A stretch of DNA of 64,000 nt from Pseudomonadota bacterium (GTDB lineage: Bacteria; Desulfobacterota; Binatia; Binatales; Binataceae), in the NCBI GenBank assembly GCA_021323675.1, contig JAJPKP010000062.1:1-64000 (forward strand), in the 5' to 3' direction. Made by a program: the position numbers and the translations under genes. How positions within the stretch are numbered: position 1 is the stretch's first letter; each line of letters starts with the position of its first letter. The notes beneath the pieces are model-generated. The model was not told where the DNA came from. It searched no databases and worked only from the letters and a program-made list of their open reading frames with translations. This document shows, piece by piece, positions 44,810-55,126 of the stretch.

Positions 44810-46144
44810 ATGAAAAGTCGTAAGCTTATGCAATCTAGGGGCTCCCTCCTTCTGTTATGTCAGCACTTCTATCCGGAGCTGGTGTCCACCGGGCTGAATA
44901 TGACGGAGCTGGCCCGAGAACTCGCGGCACGTGGCTGGTCCGTGGAGGTCTGCTGCGCAAGGCCAGAGGCCGTATGGGACCGCCATTCCCAAGTGCCTGA
45001 AAGCGAGGTTTATCACGGAGTCAACATAAAACGCGTACGCGGGGTCGGTGCTCATCGCGGCTCAATCTGGTCGCGTCTTCTGTTTGCGCTAAGCTACATG
45101 CTGGGGGCCGCGAGATACACTGTCCGTCAGCGAAAGGCCACTGATACGATCATAGCCACGACAAATCCGCCGTTTATCGGATTGGTTGCGGTAGTCATGA
45201 GGCTTCTGTTTCATGTTCCTTACATCGTCGTAGTGCATGACGTGTTTCCAGAAATAGCAGTTCGTCTCAAATTGATTCGCTCTGGTTCGTGGATCGAAGC
45301 TGCTTGGCGCGTCTTGAGGAATTGTGTCTTGCGCAACTCTGAGTGCGTCGTGGTGATTGGCCGCGACATGAAGAATGTTATAGACAAGGTCCTTTCAGAT
45401 AACGGACCCTCCGTTGAAATAATTCCGAATTGGTCGGATGAGAGAACCATCCGACCGGTGCCGCGCTCGGAAAACCCGTTTGTGCAAGAGCATGGCCTGG
45501 GTGAACGCCTGGTCGTTCAATACTCAGGCAACATGGGTCGAACCCATAACCTGGAGTGCCTTCTGGACGCCGCAGAAATGCTGCAGTCGGATGAGCGCGT
45601 CGTATTCCAGTTTGTTGGCGACGGAGCGAAGCGCCTCAACTTGGAGGCATTAGCTTCCGCGAAAGGGCTCAGAAACGTACAGTTCCTGCCGTACCAACCA
45701 TACGAGCGTTTGCCTTATGTGCTTTCCGCGGCTCACTTGGCGGTTGTTGTATTGGAAAGTGGCTTTGAGGGACTTTCAGTTCCCAGCAAGACATACGCGG
45801 TAATGGCTGCGGGGATTCCGGTCTTAGGTCTATTGGCTCCCATGAGCGAAATTGGCCGGACGATCGAAGAGAATGAGTGTGGGGTTGTGATCAGTGACGC
45901 GACAGGAGCGAAAGTTGCCGCCGTGGTCTCCGAGCTGACGACGAACCCTGGCCGTTTCCGAGAGATGGGCTCGAATGGCAGGAATGCCTTTCTGGCTAAA
46001 TATTCTCTAGCTATTGCTGTCGAGGGCTATGTCGGAGCATTGGAGAAGATTGTCAAGCATCCGGAAGGATGCCCCGGTTTACGCTCACAGGGGTACGAGC
46101 ACGAGATCTCCGTCGCACATTCGGACAACACTAGCAGAAGCTGA
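44810..46144 (+). CDS. glycosyltransferase family 4 (WbuB/WcaI-like)
   Basis: This protein of up to 444 residues opens LLLCQHFYPELVSTGLNMTELARELAARG, the pattern of the WbuB/WcaI-like GT4 group. IIATTNPPFIGLVAVVMRLLF near residue 113 and VVVHDVFPEIAVRL near residue 138 are also typical. The C-terminal block has QYSGNMGRTHNLECLLDAAEML near residue 235 and the donor motif region VVVLESGFEGLSVPSKTYAVMAAGIPVLGL near residue 310. It is likely to transfer fucose, N-acetylfucosamine or a related sugar, but the donor is not certain. The start could be ATG 44810 or the in-frame ATG at 44828. Confidence 0.87.
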   Translation: MKSRKLMQSRGSLLLLCQHFYPELVSTGLNMTELARELAARGWSVEVCCARPEAVWDRHSQVPESEVYHGVNIKRVRGVGAHRGSIWSRLLFALSYMLGAARYTVRQRKATDTIIATTNPPFIGLVAVVMRLLFHVPYIVVVHDVFPEIAVRLKLIRSGSWIEAAWRVLRNCVLRNSECVVVIGRDMKNVIDKVLSDNGPSVEIIPNWSDERTIRPVPRSENPFVQEHGLGERLVVQYSGNMGRTHNLECLLDAAEMLQSDERVVFQFVGDGAKRLNLEALASAKGLRNVQFLPYQPYERLPYVLSAAHLAVVVLESGFEGLSVPSKTYAVMAAGIPVLGLLAPMSEIGRTIEENECGVVISDATGAKVAAVVSELTTNPGRFREMGSNGRNAFLAKYSLAIAVEGYVGALEKIVKHPEGCPGLRSQGYEHEISVAHSDNTSRS

Positions 46145-46294
46145 TTGGGCCTTGAGACACGAAGCTCAGGGGGTCAACCTGACCTTAGAAAGGAAAGGGA
46201 GGACCCCGTGCCACGCTGTTTGACCGACCGCACGAATCTCACCAAACGAAGGTCGACTACCGGGGCAGCTCAAAGGTAGTTGAAGGCATCGGTT

Positions 46295-47677
46295 ATGTTC
46301 GCTCCGAAAGGACTAGGAGAGCACTGGGCGCTGCTAATTGGCGGCGACATTCTCTGCATCGCCGTCGGTATGATTGCTGCCGTAAGCGCTGGCACAGCGC
46401 CGAACACTCTCGGCGTCGCCCTTGACGATCGCGGGATCGCCATCGCGAGTGTGGGGCTTGCGCATGTAATTGCGCTCTATTTTCAGGATTTGTATACGAT
46501 TGACAGGCCGAGGACCGACGCCTGGGTTATTGTCTCAACAATCGCTGCCTCCAGTAAATTGGCGGTCCTGTTTCTCATCCTCCGAATTCTCTACCCCAGC
46601 CTCGCTCCCGGGCATGTTATCTTTCTCATCTATTTGCCGCTCTCCACGCTTTGCCTGTTAGTTTGGCGTTTTACAGCAAACAGCCTGTTCTTCGCGCGTT
46701 TTAACCTCGGAGTAATGGCTCTTGGATTCGTTGAATCGCTTCCGTTAATCATCGAGGAAATCCAAAAGCACAACCACCTGGGCTACCGGTTTCAGGGAGT
46801 GGCGACGTTCAGTGCAGGCCCTGCGGCACAATTGCGCGACAAACAAGGACTTGTGATCCAGCTCGGCTCGTCCTTGGCGGAAATGGTGCGACGCCACTCT
46901 GTGGCTATATTGGTCGTTCTCGATCCCGCAGTGCAAGCGTCGCTAACAAGGGAGCTGGTGCAGTGTCGCGTGCAGGGTGTCGAAGTATTTGATCTAGAGA
47001 GTTTTTACGAAAGAATCTCAGGTAAACTGCCTCTCCCGTATTTGCGTGAATCCTGGTTGACGTTTGCGCCCGGCTTCGGCGGAACCAGGTGGCGTTTGAG
47101 AGTAAAGCGGGTACTCGACGTAGTGCTTGCGCTAGCGATGGGTATTCTGTTCTTGCCTCTCGCGGTTATAACAGCGCTTTGCATCAAACTCGATTCCAAA
47201 GGACCAATCCTTTATTCGCAACGACGAGTGGGACTGGGAGGCACCACCTTTTCGCTGTATAAGTTTCGTTCGATGGACGCAGACGCCGAAAAAAGCACGG
47301 GTGCTGTGTGGGCATCACGGAAGGATCCGCGGATAACCCGGGTCGGACGCATTATTCGGCGGATGCGGGTCGACGAAATACCTCAAATTATCAATGTTTT
47401 GCGCGGTGAAATGAGTTTTGTGGGACCGCGTCCTGAACGTCCGGAGATGGTAGCCAACCTCGCGGTTGACATACCATTGTACGAATATCGACATTTTGTC
47501 CGTCCAGGGTTAACAGGATGGGCGCAAGTCTGTTACCCCTATGGCGCCAGCGTTGACGACGCACGGGAAAAGCTCTGCTATGACCTGTACTACATCAAAA
47601 ACTGGTCTCTCAGCTTCGATTTGCAGATAATGCTGCAAACCACGAAAGTTGTAATTTTTGGAAGGGGAGGCCGTTGA
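46295..47677 (+). CDS. undecaprenyl-phosphate sugar phosphotransferase (WbaP-like)
   Basis: This 460-residue protein is the likely initiating enzyme of the repeat unit. The N-terminal half has four to five membrane segments and a Rossmann-like region; the C-terminal half is the bacterial sugar transferase domain, with KRVLDVVLALAMGILFLPLAVITALCIKLDSKGP near residue 275, then VGLGGTTFSLYKFRSM, and RPERPEM and GLTGWAQV toward the end. Such enzymes transfer a sugar-1-phosphate (often glucose or galactose) to undecaprenyl phosphate. The ATG at 46295 follows GAAGG; a TTG at 46280 is an alternative. It converges with nothing and precedes the GDP-fucose genes. Confidence 0.92.
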   Translation: MFAPKGLGEHWALLIGGDILCIAVGMIAAVSAGTAPNTLGVALDDRGIAIASVGLAHVIALYFQDLYTIDRPRTDAWVIVSTIAASSKLAVLFLILRILYPSLAPGHVIFLIYLPLSTLCLLVWRFTANSLFFARFNLGVMALGFVESLPLIIEEIQKHNHLGYRFQGVATFSAGPAAQLRDKQGLVIQLGSSLAEMVRRHSVAILVVLDPAVQASLTRELVQCRVQGVEVFDLESFYERISGKLPLPYLRESWLTFAPGFGGTRWRLRVKRVLDVVLALAMGILFLPLAVITALCIKLDSKGPILYSQRRVGLGGTTFSLYKFRSMDADAEKSTGAVWASRKDPRITRVGRIIRRMRVDEIPQIINVLRGEMSFVGPRPERPEMVANLAVDIPLYEYRHFVRPGLTGWAQVCYPYGASVDDAREKLCYDLYYIKNWSLSFDLQIMLQTTKVVIFGRGGR

Positions 47678-47812
47678 GCATAGGGCTGAGGAAATGATGG
47701 ACGGTTCGGCAGGGACCGAGAGGTTCCCGAGCCTAGGCATCGACCTCCATCGAGGTAGATGCCGGAATTTTTGTTGCGACGGCCGGATTGAGAGGGCCTC
47801 ATCACAACGTAA

Positions 47813-48832
<1,020 letters not shown>

Positions 48833-48902
48833 CACTGCCGCGTCTCCGCCGCATTTCTAAAGTTCGCGCCTCGTGAACGAGACGTGAACAGGGAGCAGTT
48901 TT

Positions 48903-49916
48903 ATGAGCAAGACCGCGCTGATCACGGGAATCACCGGGCAGGACGGCTCCTACCTGGCGGAATTCCTGATGTCCAAGGGCTACCGCGTGCACGGGATGAT
49001 GCGCCGCAGCTCGACCTTCACCACCGGCCGCATCGACCATCTGTACGAAGGCTTTGGCGCCCACGCCACCGGCCTCAAGCTCCATTACGGCGACCTTGGC
49101 GACGCGACTGGGCTCAGGCGGATCCTCGGCGAGGTCATGCCGGACGAGGTTTACAACCTCGGCGCTCAATCGCACGTGCGAATTTCGTTCGACCAGCCGG
49201 AATACACCGCCGACGTGGTCGGGATGGGCACGCTGCGGCTGCTGGAGGCGATTCGCGACCATATGCAGGCGACAGGAGTGCCTATTCGCTATTACCAGGC
49301 CGGATCCTCCGAGATGTACGGCAAGGTGGTCGAAACTCCGCAGCGCGAAACCACGCCGTTCCATCCCCGCAGCCCCTACGCGTGCGCCAAGGTGTTCGCG
49401 TATTGGCAGACCGTTAACTATCGCGAGGCGTATGGGCTGTTTGCGGTGAACGGAATCCTGTTTAACCACGAATCGCCGCGGCGGACGGAAAATTTCGTGA
49501 CCCGCAAAATCACGCGCACCGCCGCGCGAATCAAACTCGGCCTCCAAAAGGAGCTGTCGCTGGGCAATCTCGACGCGAAGCGAGACTGGGGCTTCGCCGG
49601 CGACTATGTGCAGGCGATGTGGATGATGCTCCAGCAGCCCGAGCCCGGCGACTATGTGATCGCGACCGGCGAGACGCACTCGGTGAAGGAATTTCTCGAG
49701 ATGGTCTTCGCTCGCCTCAAGCTGGACTGGAAGAAGTATGTTGAGATCGACAAGCGCCTGTTTCGCCCATCGGAGGTGGATCTGCTGCTCGGTGATTCCA
49801 GCAAGGCCCGGAAAGTATTGGGATGGAAGCCGAAAGTGAGCTTTCCACAATTGGTCGACATGATGGTGACGGCCGACCTGGAGCTCGCGGAGCGCGAGAA
49901 GCGCGCCGAGGGCTGA
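48903..49916 (+). CDS. gmd: GDP-mannose 4,6-dehydratase
   Basis: This 337-residue protein is a standard Gmd, which makes GDP-4-keto-6-deoxy-mannose from GDP-mannose. Motifs are [16 protein letters not shown] near residue 8, [38 protein letters not shown] near residue 80, and the active-site region GSSEMYGKV and [30 protein letters not shown] near residue 180 is diagnostic of the family. With Fcl immediately upstream it supplies GDP-fucose or related deoxyhexoses to the exopolysaccharide. Upstream CAGGGAGCAG is the ribosome site. Confidence 0.96.
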   Translation: MSKTALITGITGQDGSYLAEFLMSKGYRVHGMMRRSSTFTTGRIDHLYEGFGAHATGLKLHYGDLGDATGLRRILGEVMPDEVYNLGAQSHVRISFDQPEYTADVVGMGTLRLLEAIRDHMQATGVPIRYYQAGSSEMYGKVVETPQRETTPFHPRSPYACAKVFAYWQTVNYREAYGLFAVNGILFNHESPRRTENFVTRKITRTAARIKLGLQKELSLGNLDAKRDWGFAGDYVQAMWMMLQQPEPGDYVIATGETHSVKEFLEMVFARLKLDWKKYVEIDKRLFRPSEVDLLLGDSSKARKVLGWKPKVSFPQLVDMMVTADLELAEREKRAEG

Positions 49917-49929
49917 CCTGACGCGCGAA

Positions 49930-50670
49930 TTGGTTCCCTCAGCCGAAGAACGTAAAACCAACACCAAACACTATATGATTTCCTCGTTTCGCTATCCGCC
50001 GCGTTACCAAGGGTGGCGTGAATTGTTCATGGAGCGGGTGTTCGATACCTTTCACGAAGGTGCCTCCGTATTGGACGTTGGTTCGGGACGCAAGCCAACG
50101 GTTCCTCCAGATAAAAGACCGTTTCGATGTCGCTACGTCGGATTAGATCTTTCCGCGGCCGAACTCGCAAGGGCACCGGACGGGTGGTACGATGAATTAA
50201 TAGTCTGGGATGTTGTAAAGCGGGCACCCGAACTCATCGAGAGATTCGATCTTGTCGTGAGTTGGCAGGTTTTAGAGCACGTCAAGCCACTCGAAGCAGC
50301 CCTTGAGAACATACGGTCGTACCTGAGACCAGGTGGGCGATTCGTCGCTACTTTGTCCGGCCGATTTTCGGTCATCAGCCTCTTGAATCGATTGACGCCC
50401 GGGACCTGGGGGATCGAGATAATGGAACGGCTGCTTCGCCGCAATCCGGAAAGCGTCTTTCCGGCATACTACGATATGTGCTGGCATGATGCTCTCAAAA
50501 GGGTGTTGGAGCCATGGAGCCGTGCGGAGATCGTTCCTTCGTATATTGGCGCGACCTATTTTTCATTTTCCAGAGTACTGTCGCGAGCGTATCTTGAATA
50601 CGAGAATTGGGTGTGCGAAAGACGGCTTTCCAACCTCGCTACCAACTATCTAATTGACGCGGTGAGATAG
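49930..50670 (+). CDS. class I SAM-dependent methyltransferase
   Basis: This protein of up to 246 residues has SAM motif I SVLDVGSGRKP near residue 39, the acidic CRYVGLDLSAAELARAPDGWYDELIVWD, and FDLVVSWQVLEHVKPLEAALENIRSYLRPGGRFVATLSG near residue 101. It is a Methyltransf_11/25-type enzyme. The start TTG 49930 gives the longest form; an ATG near residue 16 is an alternative. It starts 13 bp after Gmd, so it may methylate a deoxysugar formed there or the growing glycan. The C-terminal 90 residues are mixed helical and not assigned. Confidence 0.84.
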   Translation: MVPSAEERKTNTKHYMISSFRYPPRYQGWRELFMERVFDTFHEGASVLDVGSGRKPTVPPDKRPFRCRYVGLDLSAAELARAPDGWYDELIVWDVVKRAPELIERFDLVVSWQVLEHVKPLEAALENIRSYLRPGGRFVATLSGRFSVISLLNRLTPGTWGIEIMERLLRRNPESVFPAYYDMCWHDALKRVLEPWSRAEIVPSYIGATYFSFSRVLSRAYLEYENWVCERRLSNLATNYLIDAVR

Positions 50671-50834
50671 GATGATGAAGAGCCCCTGTCGTAGCGAATT
50701 GCAGCAAAGGTACTCGCCAACGAGCGTGGAAGCGCGCTGTTGATACTCTGTGAATTCGATTGCGCGGATTTGGCAGCAACACTGGATATTGCCAGCATCG
50801 TCTCGACACTTTATGTTGATTCGAGGCGATCTAG

Positions 50835-51344
50835 ATGGAAGCAGAGGAATTCGGGCCGCGGCGGTTTCGTCCCAGAGTTGAAAAGTTCATCACCGAGTAT
50901 CTGAAGGACCTCAACGGAACCCAGGCTGCCATCCGGGCGGGTTACTCTACCAAGTCCGCCCGTTATCAAGCTTCAAAATTGTTGCGAAATGTTGCTGTTT
51001 CGCAGGCGATCAGGCTGCGCTTCGATATCGAGCTGAAGGCCAATCATGCCTCTATTCGCCGTATCGTCCGCGAACTGTCCTTGATAGCCTTCTGCGATCC
51101 GGGGCAGATGCTCGATGAAGACGGGCGACTGCGCCCCCTGAGCGAGATTTCTCCGGAGTTGCGCCACGGAATCCTCGGGCTCACCGTTACGGAATCTCGT
51201 TCGGGAAACGACGACAAGAACGTTCGCGTGGTTCAGAGGGTCCGCTTCGACAAGCTCACCGCGCTGAACCTTCTGGTCAGGCACTACGGGATGCTTACCG
51301 ACCGGCTAGCCAGGGTTTCGCGTAATTGGGACGACTGGTTCTGA
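50835..51344 (+). CDS. orphan phage terminase small subunit-like protein
   Basis: This 169-residue protein follows the Terminase_2 small-subunit pattern: EKFITEYLKDLNGTQAAIRAGYSTKSARYQASKLLRN is its N-terminal HTH-containing recognition region, and the rest (IRRIVRELSLIAFCDPG, then PELRHGILGLTVTE) matches the mid-domain of the family. In phages it binds the packaging site and delivers DNA to the large subunit. Here there is no large subunit, portal or other phage gene nearby, so it is an orphan, possibly a mobile-element relic or a recruited DNA-binding protein. GAGG is not well placed before the ATG. Confidence 0.8.
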   Translation: MEAEEFGPRRFRPRVEKFITEYLKDLNGTQAAIRAGYSTKSARYQASKLLRNVAVSQAIRLRFDIELKANHASIRRIVRELSLIAFCDPGQMLDEDGRLRPLSEISPELRHGILGLTVTESRSGNDDKNVRVVQRVRFDKLTALNLLVRHYGMLTDRLARVSRNWDDWF

Positions 51345-51506
51345 GGAATCGCTCTTGAAAGAAAGCCGCCGCGCGAAAGTCGCAAATCGAGAAAGAGCTT
51401 CGCCCCAGAGGGGACTGCTGGGCGGAAGCCAGAGTTGTACAGCAGCGACTCAGGCGCGCGGGGCGCGAGATAGCGAAGAGAGGTCTTCTAAGGAATTGTT
51501 GCTGTT

Positions 51507-51749
51507 ATGAATGAGGACATTTACGGAAAGCTCACGGAGATCCTCCGGGACGTGTTCGACGATGACTCAATCGTCGCTACCCCGCAGTTGACCGCGAATG
51601 ATGTTGAGGCATGGGACAGCGTCAGCAATGTGCGAGTGTTTGTTGCAATTGAGGTCGAGTTTGGGATTCGGTTCAGCAATGCGGAAATCACGCAACTGCA
51701 GAATGTTGGCGAACTGGTGGAACTGATCGAACGACGTCGAGTACAATGA
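51507..51749 (+). CDS. acyl carrier protein
   Basis: This 80-residue protein is an acyl carrier protein. The phosphopantetheine attachment serine is S38 in EAWDSVSNVRVFVAIEVEF, with the expected four-helix pattern before and after. Its ATGA overlap with the FkbH-like gene shows coupled expression. It would carry the acyl group activated by FkbH. No dedicated phosphopantetheinyl transferase is visible in the window. Confidence 0.93.
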   Translation: MNEDIYGKLTEILRDVFDDDSIVATPQLTANDVEAWDSVSNVRVFVAIEVEFGIRFSNAEITQLQNVGELVELIERRRVQ

Positions 51750-53659
51750 CTACTGAGATTGCGTCTCTGCCCTGGCTTCCCCGACCACCCGCTGACTTCC
51801 GGCAGCGTTGCAAAGAACTGGATCCCCGTGGAGCAGCGTCAGAACTTCGCCGGCTTAGCAGCTTCTTTCTGGACGAAAGGCACTCACATCTGATTGCGAG
51901 CGCTCTTCGACGCGTTTCAAATTCCGGCGCGCGATTAGAGGGACTTACAAGGGTCCGCCTCGCTATCCTGTCTAACAGTACGACGACATTCGCTGCGCCT
52001 GCGATTGTAGCGGCGGGCTTACGCTATGGTCTCCAAATCGAGGTTGTAGAGGCCGAATTTTCACAGGTCTTTCAAGAGGCTTTGTATCCTGACTCGCAGT
52101 TATACCGTTCGAAGCCAGATATGGTCTTGTTGGCGATGGACCACCGCGGCTTGCCAATTTCACCGTGTCCCGGCGAGAAGGAGACGGCACGACAAATCGT
52201 GACACGAGGACTAACGGAAATCGAAGGATTGATTTCCGCAATCCGAGGAAATTGTCGGGCGACGGTAATTCTCCAAAGCATCCCTGGTGTTGTCTGGCCA
52301 ACGTTTGGAAATTTTGACAGCGCGCTACCGGGTACCCTTAATAGGCTGATTTCCGAGCTCAATATCCTCTTCGTGGAGAGATTGATCCCACAAGGGATCC
52401 TGATCGCCGACATCGCGAACTTGGCCGCGACTGTGGGTATCGGTGAATGGAGCGACCCCAGGTCTTGGAATCTCGCAAAGATTCCATTTGCGACTCGATT
52501 TCTGCCCTTATACGCGGACCAAGTGGCTCGTGTCATCGGAGCCGCGTACGGAAAATCCAGAAAATGCCTAGTCCTCGACTTGGACAATACTATCTGGGGT
52601 GGCGTAGTTGGGGATGACGGCATCGACAAACTTGTCCTGGCGAACGGCCATCCTACCGGGGAGGCCTACCTTGAGGTCCAGCGAGCAGCCTTGGCACTTC
52701 ATTCGCGCGGCGTCGTGTTGGCCGTCTGCTCAAAGAATGAAGAAAGTATCGCCAGAGCGGCATTTCGTGAGCATCCGGAAATGCTACTGAGGGAATCGCA
52801 CATCGCCGCCTTTCAGGCGAATTGGGAGGACAAGGCGCGAAACCTGCGGACGATCGCAGAGCGGCTGGGGCTTGGGCTGGAAGCTCTTGTCCTGCTGGAC
52901 GACAACGCTGCAGAGCGTGACCTCGTTAGGCATGCGTTACCGGAAGTGGCGGTTCCGGAACTCCCCGATGATCCGGCAATGTTCGCTCGGACACTTCTTT
53001 GCGCCGGATATTTCGAGTCGATCGCCTTCACGGAAGACGACAGAAAGCGTAATGAGCAGTATGCCGCGAATGCCCTTCGAGCCCGCCTTGCTGAGGATAG
53101 TACAGATATCGAGAGCTACCTGCGGTCGCTAGACATGACAATCGAAATAGGTTCATTCACGCAAATCGACCGGCAACGGATCGTACAGCTGATCAACAAG
53201 ACGAATCAATTTAATCTTACTACCCGCCGGTATACCGAGGAAGACGTAAAACAGCTGGAATACGATCCACGCGTGTCGACATTCCAGGTGAGACTTCGTG
53301 ATCGCTTTGGCGACAACGGCCTCATCAGTGTTCTGATTTGCCGTACAGCCGGGACAGATTGGATCATTGATACATGGCTGATGAGCTGCCGCGTGCTGAA
53401 ACGACGCGTGGAACATGCGGTTCTCAACGTGGTGGTCGAGGAAGCCCGATCGCGGGGCTTAAAGCGAATCGTTGGAGTCTATATTCCCACGGCTCGAAAT
53501 GGCTTGGTCAAGAACTTGTTCGAGGAGCTCCGGTTTGGGCTCCTAGACAGGGTTGGACTCGAAGAAAGCTGGGCGCTGGATGTGTCGACGTTCGTTCCAT
53601 TCGCGGTTCCGTTGGAAGTGAAGAGGCAACCACCACCGGATAGGGCGGCGGCATTATGA
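51746..53659 (+). CDS. FkbH-like HAD-IIIC family protein
   Basis: This 637-residue protein follows the FkbH-like architecture: an N-terminal SGNH-like region of about 260 residues, a HAD domain with the nucleophile motif VLDLDNTIWGGVVGDDG near residue 277 and the family Cys in VLAVCSKNEE near residue 327, LLDDNAAERD near residue 385, and a C-terminal GNAT-like part (NQFNLTTRRYTEEDV). Characterised FkbH members dephosphorylate 1,3-bisphosphoglycerate and load glyceryl on an ACP. Together with the ACP encoded directly upstream (ATGA overlap) it would form glyceryl-ACP or a related acyl-ACP. It overlaps the MBOAT gene in the same way. Confidence 0.88.
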   Translation: MTTEIASLPWLPRPPADFRQRCKELDPRGAASELRRLSSFFLDERHSHLIASALRRVSNSGARLEGLTRVRLAILSNSTTTFAAPAIVAAGLRYGLQIEVVEAEFSQVFQEALYPDSQLYRSKPDMVLLAMDHRGLPISPCPGEKETARQIVTRGLTEIEGLISAIRGNCRATVILQSIPGVVWPTFGNFDSALPGTLNRLISELNILFVERLIPQGILIADIANLAATVGIGEWSDPRSWNLAKIPFATRFLPLYADQVARVIGAAYGKSRKCLVLDLDNTIWGGVVGDDGIDKLVLANGHPTGEAYLEVQRAALALHSRGVVLAVCSKNEESIARAAFREHPEMLLRESHIAAFQANWEDKARNLRTIAERLGLGLEALVLLDDNAAERDLVRHALPEVAVPELPDDPAMFARTLLCAGYFESIAFTEDDRKRNEQYAANALRARLAEDSTDIESYLRSLDMTIEIGSFTQIDRQRIVQLINKTNQFNLTTRRYTEEDVKQLEYDPRVSTFQVRLRDRFGDNGLISVLICRTAGTDWIIDTWLMSCRVLKRRVEHAVLNVVVEEARSRGLKRIVGVYIPTARNGLVKNLFEELRFGLLDRVGLEESWALDVSTFVPFAVPLEVKRQPPPDRAAAL

Positions 53660-55125
53660 TGTTCACGAGCTTGAGCTTTGTCCTATTCGCCGCCTTGGTG
53701 GTTGTCTGCATTAATATGGCACCCGGCCGCCTCGGCAATCAGCTTGCCTATGGTAGCGCCAATGCGGCGTTCCTGTTGCTGTTCTTGGGGCGAGTGGAAG
53801 CGATATTGCTGGTTGGCTTTGCCCTTTGGGGCTTCTTGATCTTGCGGTATGTGCCGAGCAAGTGGGGAGCGCTAGGTCTTGCGGTCACGCTCGCTCTGTT
53901 CATTTGGCTCAAAAAGTATCAGCTGATACCGGCAGGCCTCCGGCTCGAGCATCTACCGACGATCGTTGGCTTGTCGTACGTCCTTTTTCGTGTCTTACAT
54001 CTGATCGTCGACAAGCTTCAGGAAGCACGTGAGCCGATGTCCTTGTCCCGTTATCTCAATTATACCTTATGTTGTTTCACACTCATTGCTGGTCCGTTTC
54101 AAGACCTGAAGAGTCATGATCACAGCATCGCAGGACAGGCGGGACGGGACCTGATAGGTCCCCTGTCTCGCATATGCGACGGCTTTTTGAAGGCTGCGGT
54201 ATTTGCACCTGTGCTATTGGACTGGCAGGTCACGATCAGGTCGTATGCGCTGGCAAAGGCGTATACTACTCCCCCAGTGGCGTTCGATCGGTTCATGATT
54301 AACCTCGGTAATTGGTTAAATTCTCATTTGGGGAGTCAGAGTGCGATGTTCGTTGCGATCGAGGTCCTTGCCTCAATCCTTTACCTGGTCTTCCTGTATC
54401 TGAATTTTTCCGGGTATACAGACATCGTAATAGGTTGGGCGGGCTTGTGCGGCTTACAACTTCCTGAGAATTTTAACTATCCCATCCTGGCCAACGACGT
54501 TTTGGATTTCTGGAACAGATGGCACATGAGCATGACCAATTGGTTCAAGACCTACGTCTTCACACCGACGTTGAAAAATCTGACGATGCGTCGACCCCGT
54601 GCCGAGTCTGCCTTCGCAAATACGGCGTGTGCCTTCTTCTTGACATTCTTGCTGATGGGACTGTGGCATGGTCCGGGTTGGCCCTTCGCCGCTTGCGGGA
54701 TGCTGCTCGCGGCAGCGGCCGTGCTGAATCACTCTTACAAGACCGCTCTGCGTCTATGGATCGACAAGCAGAAGGCGAAGGAATTGCGGAGCTCTTGGTG
54801 GTACCAAGTGTGCGCGGCCGGCCTAACCTTCACATTCTTGGCGGTTGTGGTGTCGCCTTTTTGGATCTCTGAAGGGGACTATTTCCGGCTGTTGACCGGG
54901 AGCGTAGGGACTCCAGTTGTTGTTTTGTTGGCTCTGTGTGTTGGCGTGGGAGTAATAGTCGCGTCGGTTCGGAGGATCTGGATGCTATTTGTCAGCGCTG
55001 GCGAACGGTTTGGGCGCCTGTCGCTTCCGCGCGTCGCGTTGATTGGTGCCAAGGTCAACATCCTGTTCCTCGGGCTGCTCGTGAACTACAGGAGTTTGCC
55101 AGATTTCGTTTACAAAGGGTTCTAG
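53656..55125 (+). CDS. MBOAT family O-acyltransferase (AlgI/DltB-like)
   Basis: This 489-residue protein has about ten to twelve membrane segments and the MBOAT signatures: DFWNRWHMSMTNWFKTYVF near residue 285, and the conserved His in TFLLMGLWHGPGWPFAACG near residue 337. It resembles AlgI and DltB, which pass acyl groups across the inner membrane to extracellular polymers. The start codon overlaps the FkbH stop (ATGA; a second ATG at 53659 follows). Its partner at 55127 starts one base after its stop, so the genes are tightly linked. The acyl donor is probably the ACP encoded at 51507; that is inference. Confidence 0.9.
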   Translation: MMFTSLSFVLFAALVVVCINMAPGRLGNQLAYGSANAAFLLLFLGRVEAILLVGFALWGFLILRYVPSKWGALGLAVTLALFIWLKKYQLIPAGLRLEHLPTIVGLSYVLFRVLHLIVDKLQEAREPMSLSRYLNYTLCCFTLIAGPFQDLKSHDHSIAGQAGRDLIGPLSRICDGFLKAAVFAPVLLDWQVTIRSYALAKAYTTPPVAFDRFMINLGNWLNSHLGSQSAMFVAIEVLASILYLVFLYLNFSGYTDIVIGWAGLCGLQLPENFNYPILANDVLDFWNRWHMSMTNWFKTYVFTPTLKNLTMRRPRAESAFANTACAFFLTFLLMGLWHGPGWPFAACGMLLAAAAVLNHSYKTALRLWIDKQKAKELRSSWWYQVCAAGLTFTFLAVVVSPFWISEGDYFRLLTGSVGTPVVVLLALCVGVGVIVASVRRIWMLFVSAGERFGRLSLPRVALIGAKVNILFLGLLVNYRSLPDFVYKGF

Positions 55126-55126
55126 G

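Noticed and set aside
50671-51506. A prophage around the terminase-like gene
   Set aside because: No other phage gene, integrase, lysis gene or attachment repeat was seen in the flanks.
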